Notes under the pieces: generated by a model
The model's database searches: none
Told to the model about the DNA's origin: nothing
What the model saw: only the letters and a program-made list of their open reading frames with translations
IMG/VR virus record: IMGVR_UViG_3300030085_001448
Span: 959 to 46,925 of that record
Source: a virus
Length of the DNA: 45,967 nucleotides
Strand: one strand, 5' to 3'
Shown: one piece after another, positions 6,908 to 14,660 of the stretch
Layout of the letters: every line of letters starts with the position of its first letter
Position numbering within the stretch: the first letter of the stretch is position 1
Program-made: the position numbers and the translations under genes

Positions 6908-6948
6908 GCGGATGTGGCGGAATTGGTAGACGCGCTAGTTTCAGGTAC
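6908..6948 (+). other. attP: attP candidate: 5' half of a tRNA-Leu
   Basis: The 41 bp beginning GCGGATGTGGCGGAATTGG have the acceptor strand, D-arm and anticodon arm start of a bacterial tRNA-Leu, with loop TTCAGGT (anticodon CAG). The resemblance stops at GGTAC; no T-arm or 3' acceptor strand follows, so it is not a working tRNA. Its place 84 bp after int makes it the likely attachment core, as described for P-SSP7-like phages. Confidence 0.8.
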
Positions 6949-6962
6949 GCCTGCGACTAAAT

Positions 6963-7001
6963 TCCATTAGTGCAATGGTCGGGGTCCGCGCCTCGACCTT
7001 C
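6963..7001 (+). other. paired hairpins before the RNA polymerase gene
   Basis: A CCATT-AGTGC-AATGG hairpin is followed at once by a stem of GGTCGGGG and CCTCGACC (one G-T pair, loop TCCGCG), then TTCCTTTCAC. The layout matches the hairpin pairs around the first early genes. Confidence 0.45.
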
Positions 7002-7011
7002 CTTTCACAAT

Positions 7012-7038
7012 CACGGTTCCACTAGGTCAATCGTGTAA
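7012..7038 (+). promoter_or_regulatory. 16-bp motif copy 3, before the RNA polymerase gene
   Basis: TTCCACTAGGTCAATC (7017-7032) sits inside a small hairpin of CACGGTT and AATCGTG. It lies about 30 bp before the polymerase start, the most informative location for a control element among the four copies. Confidence 0.45.
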
Positions 7039-7063
7039 TGCACACATCTAACGCGGATTCTTA

Positions 7064-9406
7064 TTGCCAACACCAGCACAGATTGACGAACAAATAGCCC
7101 TTGAACGAGAACAAATCAGACAAGGACTCAAAGAGTTAAGAGACAACACTTACAAACTTGAAGAGAAAAGTTATGCATCCGCTTCAATATACGGGGTTGT
7201 TTCTATTGAGCAGCTCCTCCCTGATATTATTGATCGTATTACTCGGACTACAAATCGGGTAAGGCAAGGAAGTGCAGGAGTTGCGTTTGCTGAAATCATC
7301 CGTTATCTCCGTGATCTCGAAGCTGAAGCAGCTGCAGCTATTGCTTTAAAAGTTACCTTTGATAAGGTATTTAGCATCAAGCCAGGTCAATCAACAGTCA
7401 CGAATGTGGCCGATTCAATCGGTCAAGCGGTTGAGAATGAATGCATGATGCGTCACTACGAACGCAATGTTCCTGGTCTTCTTAATGTTTTAAAAGAGAA
7501 TTACTTTCACCGTTCAATAGGAACAGTGCAGAAGGTCAAGGTCATCACAACGTTGATGAATCGTTATGACGTTGATCGTTGGAACCACTGGGGAAGAACC
7601 AACAGGGTCAAGCTTGGTGGTTGGTTACTGGACTGCATTTGTGAAGTCAGTAACTACTTCATGAAGACCACGCGAAGGCAGGGTCGCAAGACAATTCTTG
7701 AAGTAAGCCCAACGCCTGAGTTCTTATCAGTTAAGGACGAGATCATGGCGCAAGCGGAGCTGTTCAGTCCATTGGCTTGGCCGATGTTGATCGAACCAAA
7801 CGACTGGACACCTGACGGAAAGCACGGCGGATACATCCTCAATGAGGTGATGCGTGGCTACGACATGGTGCGTCGGGGAAACCACCACCGTATACAGGGA
7901 GAACAACCCGTTGAATTCCTTAACCGGATTCAGAAGGTTGCTTACACCCTGAACCCGTTCATCGTGGGTGTCGCCAAGACACTTCAAGAACGTCAGATAC
8001 AAATTGGAAAATTCATTCCAATTGTTGAGCTACCTCTACCACCTAAGCCACCTGACATCGCTGATAATGCGGAAGCACGTCACGATTGGAGGCGACGAGC
8101 TACAGAGGTTTGCAACATCAACAAACAAGCATTCAAAAAGTCATGTCGTACACGGATGACAATGAATGCGGTGGAAAGATTCAAGGATGTAGAAAAGTTC
8201 TTCATTCCTTGGTCATTTGACTATAGGGGTCGGGCTTATCCGATCCCTTCATTTCTCACTCCACAAGATACAGACTTTGGTAAATCACTACTAAAGTTTC
8301 ACAATCACGCGTTCATGACACCTGAAGCGGAGCAATGGCTCGCATTTCAGTGTGCAACTACATACGGACTTGATAAGGCAACAATGCCTGAACGTATGAC
8401 ATGGACACTTGAAAATAGAGATCTAATTGAACGTATTGCAAAAGACCCGATCGGTAACTTATCCGAATGGGAAGGAGCAGACGAACCTTGGACTTTCCTT
8501 GCTGCCTGCGATGAATACTATCATTGTGTCATCGAGTGTGATCGTAATTACACTAACTTGCCTGTCGCCGTTGATGCTACATGCAGTGGGCTACAAATTC
8601 TTGCCGGATTGGCAAGAGATGCAAGTACAGCCAAATTAGTTAATGTCCTTCCAAGTGATAGGCCGCAAGACGCATACAAGGTAATAGCTGACGAAGCTAA
8701 ACCTCACGTACCTGCCCAGCTGCGAGAGCATATGGACAGAAAAACAACAAAGAGAACAGTGATGACTGTTCCTTACAACGCTAAACCTTTCAGCAACCGT
8801 GGATACATACGTGAAGCATTAGCTGACAAAGGTATAGAAGTTGAGAAAGAGGATCTCACTGCTGTTGTCAAAGCTGTACGTGATGCCATGAACGTCATTG
8901 TTCCTGGTCCTATGCGTGTAATGAAATGGATTGAATCTGAGGTGGCGGCGGCCATCGATAGAGGAGCTACTGAACTCTCTTGGGTCACACCTTCAGGCTT
9001 TGTGGTAACACAAAAGCTAATGAAGAAAGACGTAAGGATGGTAGAGCTTCAATTGTTAGGACGAACTCGGGTCAAAGTGGCTGATGGCGACACTAATGAA
9101 GTTGATAAAAACCATCATAAGAATGCAACCGCACCCAACCTAATCCACTCGCTAGATGCGTCATTACTTCACTTATCTGCAACACGCTTTAACGCTCCGA
9201 TATCCCTCATACACGACTCGGTACTTTGTCGTGCTACTGACATGTCTATGCTTTCACAAATCGTTCGTGAAACATACATGTACTTATTTGCGGAACATGA
9301 CTACCTAACAGATTGGGCGCAACAAATTGGCGCTGAATCTAAACCACCGATTATTGACACGTTAAAACCTGAGTCAGTAATTGAATCCACATATTTTTTC
9401 TGTTAA
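7064..9406 (+). CDS. T7-like single-subunit RNA polymerase
   Basis: DNA-directed RNA polymerase that transcribes the middle and late genes (T7 gp1 family). It is 780 aa against 883 in T7. Seen are SFDYRGRAYPIP, the catalytic Asp of VAVDATCSGLQ, the Lys-to-Tyr helix TTKRTVMTVPYNAK, and the second Asp in SLIHDSV. The T7 specificity-loop counterpart (near VTQKLMKKDVRMVELQLLG) differs strongly, so its promoters should differ from T7's. The frame has no ATG near the N-terminus; an in-frame TAA lies at 7049 and the start used is TTG at 7064. Residues around VRRGNHHRIQGEQ are encoded by the 26-bp repeat found after terL. The stop overlaps the ssb start. Confidence 0.97.
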   Translation: MPTPAQIDEQIALEREQIRQGLKELRDNTYKLEEKSYASASIYGVVSIEQLLPDIIDRITRTTNRVRQGSAGVAFAEIIRYLRDLEAEAAAAIALKVTFDKVFSIKPGQSTVTNVADSIGQAVENECMMRHYERNVPGLLNVLKENYFHRSIGTVQKVKVITTLMNRYDVDRWNHWGRTNRVKLGGWLLDCICEVSNYFMKTTRRQGRKTILEVSPTPEFLSVKDEIMAQAELFSPLAWPMLIEPNDWTPDGKHGGYILNEVMRGYDMVRRGNHHRIQGEQPVEFLNRIQKVAYTLNPFIVGVAKTLQERQIQIGKFIPIVELPLPPKPPDIADNAEARHDWRRRATEVCNINKQAFKKSCRTRMTMNAVERFKDVEKFFIPWSFDYRGRAYPIPSFLTPQDTDFGKSLLKFHNHAFMTPEAEQWLAFQCATTYGLDKATMPERMTWTLENRDLIERIAKDPIGNLSEWEGADEPWTFLAACDEYYHCVIECDRNYTNLPVAVDATCSGLQILAGLARDASTAKLVNVLPSDRPQDAYKVIADEAKPHVPAQLREHMDRKTTKRTVMTVPYNAKPFSNRGYIREALADKGIEVEKEDLTAVVKAVRDAMNVIVPGPMRVMKWIESEVAAAIDRGATELSWVTPSGFVVTQKLMKKDVRMVELQLLGRTRVKVADGDTNEVDKNHHKNATAPNLIHSLDASLLHLSATRFNAPISLIHDSVLCRATDMSMLSQIVRETYMYLFAEHDYLTDWAQQIGAESKPPIIDTLKPESVIESTYFFC
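7878..7903 (+). repeat. 26-bp repeat, copy inside the RNA polymerase gene
   Basis: Identical to 1620-1645. Here it is coding sequence. The hairpin arm that follows the copy after terL is not present. Confidence 0.6.
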
Positions 9407-9963
9407 TGGCAAGAAACACCTTTGTTACTAAAGAGCCTGTTGTCCTTGAGGGCTACCAGGCTGTACTGCAACCGTCCAAGTTTGGCTATTCACTTAAAGC
9501 CATTATTGATCAAGACATGATCGATAAACTTGAAGACGATCGAACTGACGGGCTCAAGTGGGCTGAGTCGAAACTTAAGAATCCAAAACGTGCATCTCTA
9601 AAACCAGAACCTTGGGAAGAGGTAGCCGATGGTAAATACACGGTCAAGTTCAACTGGAACGAGGAAACAAAACCTCCTATTGTTGACACTGAAGGCACAG
9701 CGATCACTGATACTCGCACACCGATTTATAGTGGGAGTCAGGTTAAGTTGGCATTCTTCCAGAAGCCATACGTTCTTAAAGATAATGTCACCTATGGCAC
9801 GTCTCTTAAGTTGGTTGGTGTCCAAGTTGTTTCTTGTAACGGCCAAGCTGGTGTTGATACAGGTGACATGGCACCGGAAGATGTCGCGCAACTGTTCGGT
9901 AAAACGCAAGGCTTCAAAGCCAACGACCCGAACGTGACTATGAATGACGAGGATGACTTCTGA
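9406..9963 (+). CDS. ssb: single-stranded DNA-binding protein (T7 gp2.5-like)
   Basis: A 185-aa protein with a strand-rich core, consistent with an OB fold, and an acidic C-terminal tail (MNDEDDF). The tail is the hallmark of gp2.5-type proteins and contacts DNA polymerase and helicase. It coats single-stranded DNA and coordinates the replisome. It follows the RNA polymerase with a TAATG junction, the place ssb takes in cyanobacterial T7-like phages. A 55-bp gap follows with no recognisable gene. Confidence 0.88.
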   Translation: MARNTFVTKEPVVLEGYQAVLQPSKFGYSLKAIIDQDMIDKLEDDRTDGLKWAESKLKNPKRASLKPEPWEEVADGKYTVKFNWNEETKPPIVDTEGTAITDTRTPIYSGSQVKLAFFQKPYVLKDNVTYGTSLKLVGVQVVSCNGQAGVDTGDMAPEDVAQLFGKTQGFKANDPNVTMNDEDDF

Positions 9964-10018
9964 GAGGAAGTTTATTGTTACGACGATATTTACACCCGAT
10001 TCATAGTACCCGACCATT

Positions 10019-10201
10019 ATGATTGACTTTCAAGTAAAGAAAAACGATGAGCTTGGTCTCTATGAAGGGACCATGACCGTTGACATCCCTTCGATCACTG
10101 TCACCCGATACAAAGCGGACCGCAACGACTTCAAATATGAGATGCGTCGTGCCGTATCGGAGATTGTAGAAGAACTTATTGAGAAGAATATCGATGAATG
10201 A
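10019..10201 (+). CDS. 60-aa hypothetical protein
   Basis: A small acidic protein with strands at the N-terminus (LYEGTMTVDIPSITVTRY) and a C-terminal charged helix ending EELIEKNIDE. It overlaps hli by 8 bp, so the two are probably translated together. Family not recognised. Confidence 0.6.
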   Translation: MIDFQVKKNDELGLYEGTMTVDIPSITVTRYKADRNDFKYEMRRAVSEIVEELIEKNIDE

Positions 10202-10367
10202 TACTCAAATCTGGCCGACTGAACCACCCATGACCTTTGACGATAAGTACACCGTGTCTCATAACGAAAAAGCAGAAATGCTCAATGGACGCCTGGCAAT
10301 GCTAGGTGTCATGGCTGCGCTTGGTGCGTACGCCTTGACTGGACAAATTATCCCCGGAGTTTGGTAA
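10194..10367 (+). CDS. hli: high-light-inducible protein (Hli)
   Basis: A 57-aa one-helix chlorophyll-binding protein. The family motif is clear: EKAEMLNGRLAMLGVMAALG, with the ExxNGRxAM core that binds chlorophyll and pairs helices in the thylakoid membrane. The remaining sequence ends in a short hydrophobic tail. Hli proteins protect photosystem II and bound pigment during light stress; phage copies are thought to keep photosynthesis running during infection. The ATG at 10194 overlaps the previous gene, and its stop overlaps the next ATG (TAATG). With psbA it forms the usual cyanophage photosynthesis pair. Confidence 0.95.
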   Translation: MNDTQIWPTEPPMTFDDKYTVSHNEKAEMLNGRLAMLGVMAALGAYALTGQIIPGVW

Positions 10368-10438
10368 TGCCACAAGGACCTGGAACATACGGCACTAAGA
10401 AAGGCCGTCCCCCTAAAAAAGGTACAAAGAAAAAGTAA
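10367..10438 (+). CDS. 23-aa basic microprotein
   Basis: Encodes a short lysine-rich peptide starting MPQGPGTYGTKKGRPPKK, linked on both sides by TAATG junctions. Peptides of the type MPxGPGTYGxKxGRPPKK recur in marine phages, so I consider it genuine. Function unknown; the charge suggests DNA or RNA contact. Confidence 0.7.
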   Translation: MPQGPGTYGTKKGRPPKKGTKKK

Positions 10439-10677
10439 TGGCAAAGAGTGTCAGTCTAAAGATCGGTAAGCACAAGTCCCGAACTGGAGGACTGACAAAA
10501 GCTGGCCGAGAAAAATACAATCGTGCAACCGGATCCAACCTCAAGGCTCCACAGCCTGGTGGCGGTAAACGTAAAAAGTCTTTTTGTGCACGTATGAGTG
10601 GCGTCAAGGGTCCGATGAAGGATTCCAAAGGCAGACCAACTCGTAAGGCACTAGCCCTTCGCAAATGGAAATGTTAA
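10438..10677 (+). CDS. DUF6321-like basic protein
   Basis: A 79-aa basic protein with the patterns GLTKAGREKYNRATGSNLK, KSFCARMSG and KGPMKDSKGRPTRKALALRKW, which I know as a conserved marine-phage protein (DUF6321-like). Function is not known; it may bind DNA or be a minor virion component. TAATG and direct-abutment junctions join it to its neighbours. Confidence 0.8.
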   Translation: MAKSVSLKIGKHKSRTGGLTKAGREKYNRATGSNLKAPQPGGGKRKKSFCARMSGVKGPMKDSKGRPTRKALALRKWKC

Positions 10678-10827
10678 ATGGCTAAACCTGGACTGTATGC
10701 AAACATCCACGCCAAACGTAAGCGTATCGCTGCAGGCAGTGGTGAAAAAATGAGAAAGCCTGGGTCTAAAGGCGCACCTACGGCTAAGAACTTCAAACGC
10801 GCCGCTAAAACTGCTAAGAAAAAGTAA
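10678..10827 (+). CDS. 49-aa basic protein conserved in marine phages
   Basis: Starts one base after the previous stop. The product opens MAKPGLYANIHAKRKRIAAG and is lysine-rich to its end. The phrase GLYANIHAKRKRIAAGSGEKM is familiar from many marine phages. Function unknown. With the two preceding genes it forms a run of three tiny basic proteins. Confidence 0.75.
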   Translation: MAKPGLYANIHAKRKRIAAGSGEKMRKPGSKGAPTAKNFKRAAKTAKKK

Positions 10828-10831
10828 TTCA

Positions 10832-11167
10832 ATGAAATCTATTATTGCTGCAGGTCTCCTGCTTGGTTGTGCACATGGTGCATACGCCGCACCGTACTTG
10901 AACGTGGAAGCCAACTCCGGTTTCCTTGGAAATGACTACGGCGGTAGCGTTATTGATGCACATGTCGGCATCGAAGGTGAAGGATGGTATGTCCAGGCTG
11001 GGCCTGCAATCCTGGCACCGGATGGTTCTGATTCTGAGATGGAGTTCTCTGGCAAGATTGGTGCATCTGCTCCTCTTGGTGACCTTGATATTTACGGTGA
11101 GGTTTCTTTCATGACTGGTGATGAAACCAGTTATGGGACTAAGGCAGGTCTGAAATATACCTTCTGA
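10832..11167 (+). CDS. secreted beta-barrel-like protein with signal peptide
   Basis: A 111-aa protein. Residues 1-19 form a signal peptide (MKSIIAAGLLLGCAHGAYA, cut after AYA). The rest alternates in strands with glycine and aromatic residues and ends in KYTF, a C-terminal Phe typical of outer-membrane beta strands. Related proteins occur in marine cyanophages. It probably goes to the periplasm or outer membrane of the infected cell. About five or six strands are too few for a monomeric porin, so it may be a partial barrel or an oligomer. A terminator-like stem follows it. Confidence 0.65.
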   Translation: MKSIIAAGLLLGCAHGAYAAPYLNVEANSGFLGNDYGGSVIDAHVGIEGEGWYVQAGPAILAPDGSDSEMEFSGKIGASAPLGDLDIYGEVSFMTGDETSYGTKAGLKYTF

Positions 11168-11179
11168 TCTAATTAATAC

Positions 11180-11212
11180 AGCCCTCCACTGGACGTGAGC
11201 CTTGGGAGGGCT
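11180..11212 (+). terminator. terminator-like stem before psbA
   Basis: AGCCCTCC (11180-11187) pairs with GGAGGGCT (11205-11212) around a 17-base loop and is followed by TCATT, a weak T-run. It would separate psbA from the upstream genes or adjust read-through. Confidence 0.55.
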
Positions 11213-11217
11213 TCATT

Positions 11218-11262
11218 AAAGTGCTCAAATACATACCCTTAACAACAACAACTCCGCACTTT
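11218..11262 (+). promoter_or_regulatory. psbA leader with 7-bp stem
   Basis: AAAGTGC (11218-11224) pairs with GCACTTT (11256-11262), closing an A/C-rich loop (ACAACAACAACT) and ending two bases before the psbA ATG. No Shine-Dalgarno sequence is visible. It could set psbA translation. Confidence 0.4.
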
Positions 11263-11264
11263 TA

Positions 11265-12338
11265 ATGACCGCTGTACTTCAACAACAACAGAGGTCTACC
11301 TGGGATGAGTTTTGCTCCTGGGTAACCTCAACTAACAATCGACTTTATGTCGGCTGGTTTGGGATCCTAATGATTCCGTGCCTGCTGGCTGCAACTATTT
11401 GCTTCATCACTGCTTTTGTAGCAGCACCTCCTGTTGATATTGATGGAATCAGAGAACCTGTCGCAGGCTCCCTTCTGTATGGAAACAACATCATATCGGG
11501 AGCCGTCGTTCCGAGCAGCAATGCCATCGGACTACACTTCTACCCAATTTGGGAAGCTAATACACTTGATGAATGGCTCTACAACGGGGGTCCATATCAA
11601 CTTGTCGTATTCCACTTCCTCATTGGCGTCTTTTCTTACATGGGACGCGAATGGGAACTTAGTTATCGACTAGGCATGCGTCCCTGGATCTTTGTTGCTT
11701 ACTCAGCTCCAGTTGCTGCTGCCACTGCTGTATTCCTGGTATATCCCTTTGGACAAGGTTCTTTTTCTGATGGGATGCCCCTTGGTATCTCTGGAACTTT
11801 CAACTATATGCTTGTCTTCCAAGCGGAACACAATATCCTCATGCATCCGTTTCATATGTTGGGCGTTGCCGGCGTATTTGGTGGGAGCTTGTTTAGTGCT
11901 ATGCATGGAAGTTTGGTCACATCTAGTCTTATTAGAGAGACAACTGAAGAAGTGAGTCAGAACTATGGGTACAAATTCGGACAAGAAGAAGAGACGTACA
12001 ATATCGTCGCGGCCCACGGCTATTTTGGACGCCTTATATTTCAGTATGCCTCTTTTAATAATAGCCGCAGCCTTCATTTCTTCCTGGCTGCCTGGCCTGT
12101 TGTTGGCATTTGGTTTGCTGCTCTTGGTGTTTCTACCATGGCGTTCAACCTAAACGGCTTCAACTTTAACCAATCCATTCAAGCCCAAGGTCACGTTGTA
12201 AATACCTGGGCTGACATTCTTAATCGTGCAAACCTTGGTTTTGAGGTTATGCATGAGCGGAATGCACACAACTTTCCGCTGGATCTAGCAGCTGCAGACA
12301 CAACTCCTGTTGCTCTGACTGCACCAGCGATCGGCTAA
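11265..12338 (+). CDS. psbA: photosystem II D1 protein
   Basis: A full-length 357-aa D1 reaction-centre protein for the thylakoid membrane. It has the [18 protein letters not shown] lumenal segment, the D1 core [14 protein letters not shown] (Asp170 manganese ligand), [17 protein letters not shown] around the chlorophyll ligand His198, and [15 protein letters not shown] before the C-terminal processing point. Residue 129 (standard position 130) is Glu in [11 protein letters not shown], the high-light type. D1 turns over quickly in light, and phage copies replace it while host synthesis stops. The 14-residue tail after LDLAA should be removed by the host CtpA protease. Confidence 0.98.
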   Translation: MTAVLQQQQRSTWDEFCSWVTSTNNRLYVGWFGILMIPCLLAATICFITAFVAAPPVDIDGIREPVAGSLLYGNNIISGAVVPSSNAIGLHFYPIWEANTLDEWLYNGGPYQLVVFHFLIGVFSYMGREWELSYRLGMRPWIFVAYSAPVAAATAVFLVYPFGQGSFSDGMPLGISGTFNYMLVFQAEHNILMHPFHMLGVAGVFGGSLFSAMHGSLVTSSLIRETTEEVSQNYGYKFGQEEETYNIVAAHGYFGRLIFQYASFNNSRSLHFFLAAWPVVGIWFAALGVSTMAFNLNGFNFNQSIQAQGHVVNTWADILNRANLGFEVMHERNAHNFPLDLAAADTTPVALTAPAIG

Positions 12339-12356
12339 GAAACGTACGTTCATCCA

Positions 12357-12521
12357 ATGTTTGACATTCAAGTAGATGATGGTGGCGCTCGTATTATTCG
12401 AGATGCTCTAAGAGATTATAAGAAGCACTGGCCTGGTGGTCATCCACAGGAACAACTTGATATTGAATTCTTAGAACTTCAGTTCACCAAAATGGTACTA
12501 GAAGCAGAATTGGACGCATGA
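12357..12521 (+). CDS. 54-aa acidic hypothetical protein
   Basis: Starts 18 bp after psbA. The product is an acidic helical protein (MFDIQVDDGGARIIRDALRD at its start, EQLDIEFLELQFTKMVLEAEL later). No known family. A hairpin follows it. Confidence 0.55.
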   Translation: MFDIQVDDGGARIIRDALRDYKKHWPGGHPQEQLDIEFLELQFTKMVLEAELDA

Positions 12522-12523
12522 CG

Positions 12524-12547
12524 CCTACCCATGGAACGGGGGGTAGG
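12524..12547 (+). terminator. hairpin between the psbA and replication blocks
   Basis: CCTACCC (12524-12530) pairs with GGGTAGG (12541-12547) around a ten-base loop. Only TACTTT follows, so termination would be weak; RNA processing is an alternative. Confidence 0.4.
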
Positions 12548-12564
12548 TACTTTGGAGAACTATC

Positions 12565-12711
12565 ATGTCTCAAGTTGAACTTCGTCAACGTGTTCGTGAA
12601 CAGGAAACTGCATGTAAGCAGCAACTTCTGAAGTATCGCGGCGTTTCTTACATTAAAAAATCACCCTATGTAAATGGCATTCAGATCTGGGCTGGAGGAG
12701 AAGGTTGCTGA
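12565..12711 (+). CDS. DUF4278-like small protein
   Basis: A 48-aa frame whose LLKYRGVSYIKK matches the LxYRGxxY core of DUF4278, a short cyanobacterial and cyanophage protein family of unknown function. It is preceded by GGAGAAC, a usable ribosome binding site. It overlaps the endonuclease gene by 38 bp, more than most junctions here. Confidence 0.55.
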   Translation: MSQVELRQRVREQETACKQQLLKYRGVSYIKKSPYVNGIQIWAGGEGC

Positions 12712-13027
12712 CCTTCTTGTCGAGCTAGGTGTCAAGTATGAATACGAAAGCACCAAGGTCCCATATGTAATACATCATTCCTATACGCCAGACTTCATTC
12801 TTCCGAATGGGGTCTGGTTGGAATGTAAAGGATATTGGGATGCTGCTGATCGTAGAAAAGTCAAAGCTGTTAAAGAACAGAATCCTGACATCGATCTACG
12901 CATGGTCTTTCAGGCACCGTTTAATAAAATCAGTAAAAAATCAAAGACAACATACGCCAAGTACTGTGAAAAGCTTGGCATCCCATGGTCATCATGGGCA
13001 AACATACCGCTTGACTGGTTGATATGA
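12674..13027 (+). CDS. Holliday-junction endonuclease I (T7 gp3-like)
   Basis: A 117-aa nuclease that cuts branched DNA, resolving recombination intermediates and freeing packaging from branches. In T7 it also helps degrade host DNA. Catalytic residues in the expected order: Glu of SGLEEKV, Asp of YTPDFIL, and Glu and Lys of LECKGYW. The T7 enzyme is 149 aa; this one lacks part of the C-terminus but keeps the core. It overlaps the next gene by 4 bp (ATGA). Confidence 0.92.
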   Translation: MAFRSGLEEKVADLLVELGVKYEYESTKVPYVIHHSYTPDFILPNGVWLECKGYWDAADRRKVKAVKEQNPDIDLRMVFQAPFNKISKKSKTTYAKYCEKLGIPWSSWANIPLDWLI

Positions 13028-14589
13028 CAAGCGAGTTTGAGCGGCACATACCTTGTGAAGAGTGTGGGTCATCTGATGGCAATAGTTTGTACACCGATGG
13101 ACACACCTTCTGTTTTGTTTGTCACACCTGGAAAGGCGGAGACGGCAATGTTCACAATCACAAAACCACCTATGTACAACGAATGGAATCAAGAGGAATT
13201 GCTCGACGATTGTCTAAGCGAGGAATTTCTGAGCGAGTATGTGAAGAGTATGGTATCCATGCCGATGGAGAAATCTTATGCTTCCATTATCGAGATGGCA
13301 GTGGACGAAATCTTGGAATAAAGACAAAGACCAAAGACAAAGAGTTCCGATACGAAGGAGAATCTGATGGTAAGTTCTTTGGTCAACACCTCTTCCGACA
13401 CAAAGGTAAGAGGATGGTCATCTGCGAAGGTGAGCTTGATGCTGCCACATGTAGAGAAGCATTCCCTACCTGGGAAGCTGTATCACTCCCATACGGTGCA
13501 GCTGCAGCAAAGAAATCAATCAAGCATAACTACGAGTGGCTTGAGAATTGGGATGAAGTAATCCTCTTCTTTGACAATGACGATGCAGGAAGAAAGGCTA
13601 CACAGGAGGCAGCAAGTGTATTGCCACCTGGCAAAGTCAAGATTGCTAATCTAAAAGGATATAAGGATGCATCTGAAGCTGCACAAGACAACAACCTTGA
13701 TGCAGTACGGCAAGCGATCTGGGATGCAGAGCTTTATAAACCTGACGGAATTGTTGATGGGAAATCCCTACTTTCCCTTGTAATTGAACCCCAACAGGAT
13801 TGTATTCATGAGTATCCATACCCCGGACTACAAGAAAAACTACAAGGGGTCAGGGCTGGAGAGCTTGTCACGATTACTAGTGGCACTGGTCAAGGAAAGT
13901 CATCCCTCTGCCGTGAACTTGCAACTCACTTCCTCAGCAAAGGGGAACGAGTTGGGTACGTGGCACTTGAAGAGTCAAACCGACGAACAGCCTTAGGGCT
14001 GATGTCCGCAGCTTGCGGAAAACAATTTCACATAGGAACACATGAACGATCTGATCTCACCGAGGCTTATCAAAGGACTCTTGCTGAGTGGAACCTTTTT
14101 CTTTTTGACGGTTTTGGGTCTTTTGATCCTGACAACATTATCTCCCGAATTCGCTACCTCGCTGCAGGGCTCGACTGCAGGATTGTATTTCTAGATCACC
14201 TCAGCATCCTGCTGTCAGGTCTAGATGGTGATGAGCGGAAGATGATCGATACCACAATGACCAAACTCAGGTCACTGTGTGAAGAGACTGGTATTTCGAT
14301 GTTCCTGGTGTCTCACCTACGAAGAGCACAAGGCGACAAAGGACATGAAGATGGAGCAAAAGTTTCACTTGGACAGCTGCGCGGAAGTCACAGCATTAGC
14401 CAAATCTCTGACGCAGTTATTGGACTCGAAAGAGATCAACAGAGTTCAGATGAACACGCTGATACAACAGTGCGAATCCTCAAGAATCGCTTTACTGGGG
14501 AAACTGGCATCGCGTGTCAACTGAAATACGACAAAGAAAAGTGCAAATTCTATGAAGCAAAACAATTCGATGCAAGCACCGATTTTTAA
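13024..14589 (+). CDS. DNA primase-helicase (T7 gp4-like)
   Basis: A 521-aa bifunctional replisome enzyme. An N-terminal zinc finger uses Cys at about residues 11, 14, 30 and 33. The TOPRIM primase core shows VICEGELDAAT and LFFDNDDAGRKA. The hexameric helicase domain has Walker A SGTGQGKSS at about 286-294 and Walker B IVFLDHLS. It unwinds the fork and makes primers for the lagging strand. The acidic C-terminal tail that in T7 touches DNA polymerase is less marked here (KQFDASTDF). T7 gp4 is 566 aa. Confidence 0.96.
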   Translation: MTSEFERHIPCEECGSSDGNSLYTDGHTFCFVCHTWKGGDGNVHNHKTTYVQRMESRGIARRLSKRGISERVCEEYGIHADGEILCFHYRDGSGRNLGIKTKTKDKEFRYEGESDGKFFGQHLFRHKGKRMVICEGELDAATCREAFPTWEAVSLPYGAAAAKKSIKHNYEWLENWDEVILFFDNDDAGRKATQEAASVLPPGKVKIANLKGYKDASEAAQDNNLDAVRQAIWDAELYKPDGIVDGKSLLSLVIEPQQDCIHEYPYPGLQEKLQGVRAGELVTITSGTGQGKSSLCRELATHFLSKGERVGYVALEESNRRTALGLMSAACGKQFHIGTHERSDLTEAYQRTLAEWNLFLFDGFGSFDPDNIISRIRYLAAGLDCRIVFLDHLSILLSGLDGDERKMIDTTMTKLRSLCEETGISMFLVSHLRRAQGDKGHEDGAKVSLGQLRGSHSISQISDAVIGLERDQQSSDEHADTTVRILKNRFTGETGIACQLKYDKEKCKFYEAKQFDASTDF

Positions 14590-14660
14590 ACGTCCTAATC
14601 CTCCTACTGAGGAAATGGTAAAGAAAGCACAATTTATCGACAAAACTTACATCTGGAAAC
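14590..14660 (+). other. short segment before the exonuclease gene
   Basis: No separate gene is called. In-frame sequence upstream of 14661 is open but gives no better start for the exonuclease. It holds no clear signal. Confidence 0.3.

Noticed and set aside
6908-6995. A complete tRNA-Leu gene
   Set aside because: Only the 5' half matches; there is no T-arm and no complement to the acceptor strand.
13784-13996. Extra frame inside the primase-helicase gene
   Set aside because: Shadow frame with no start signal, inside a highly conserved gene.
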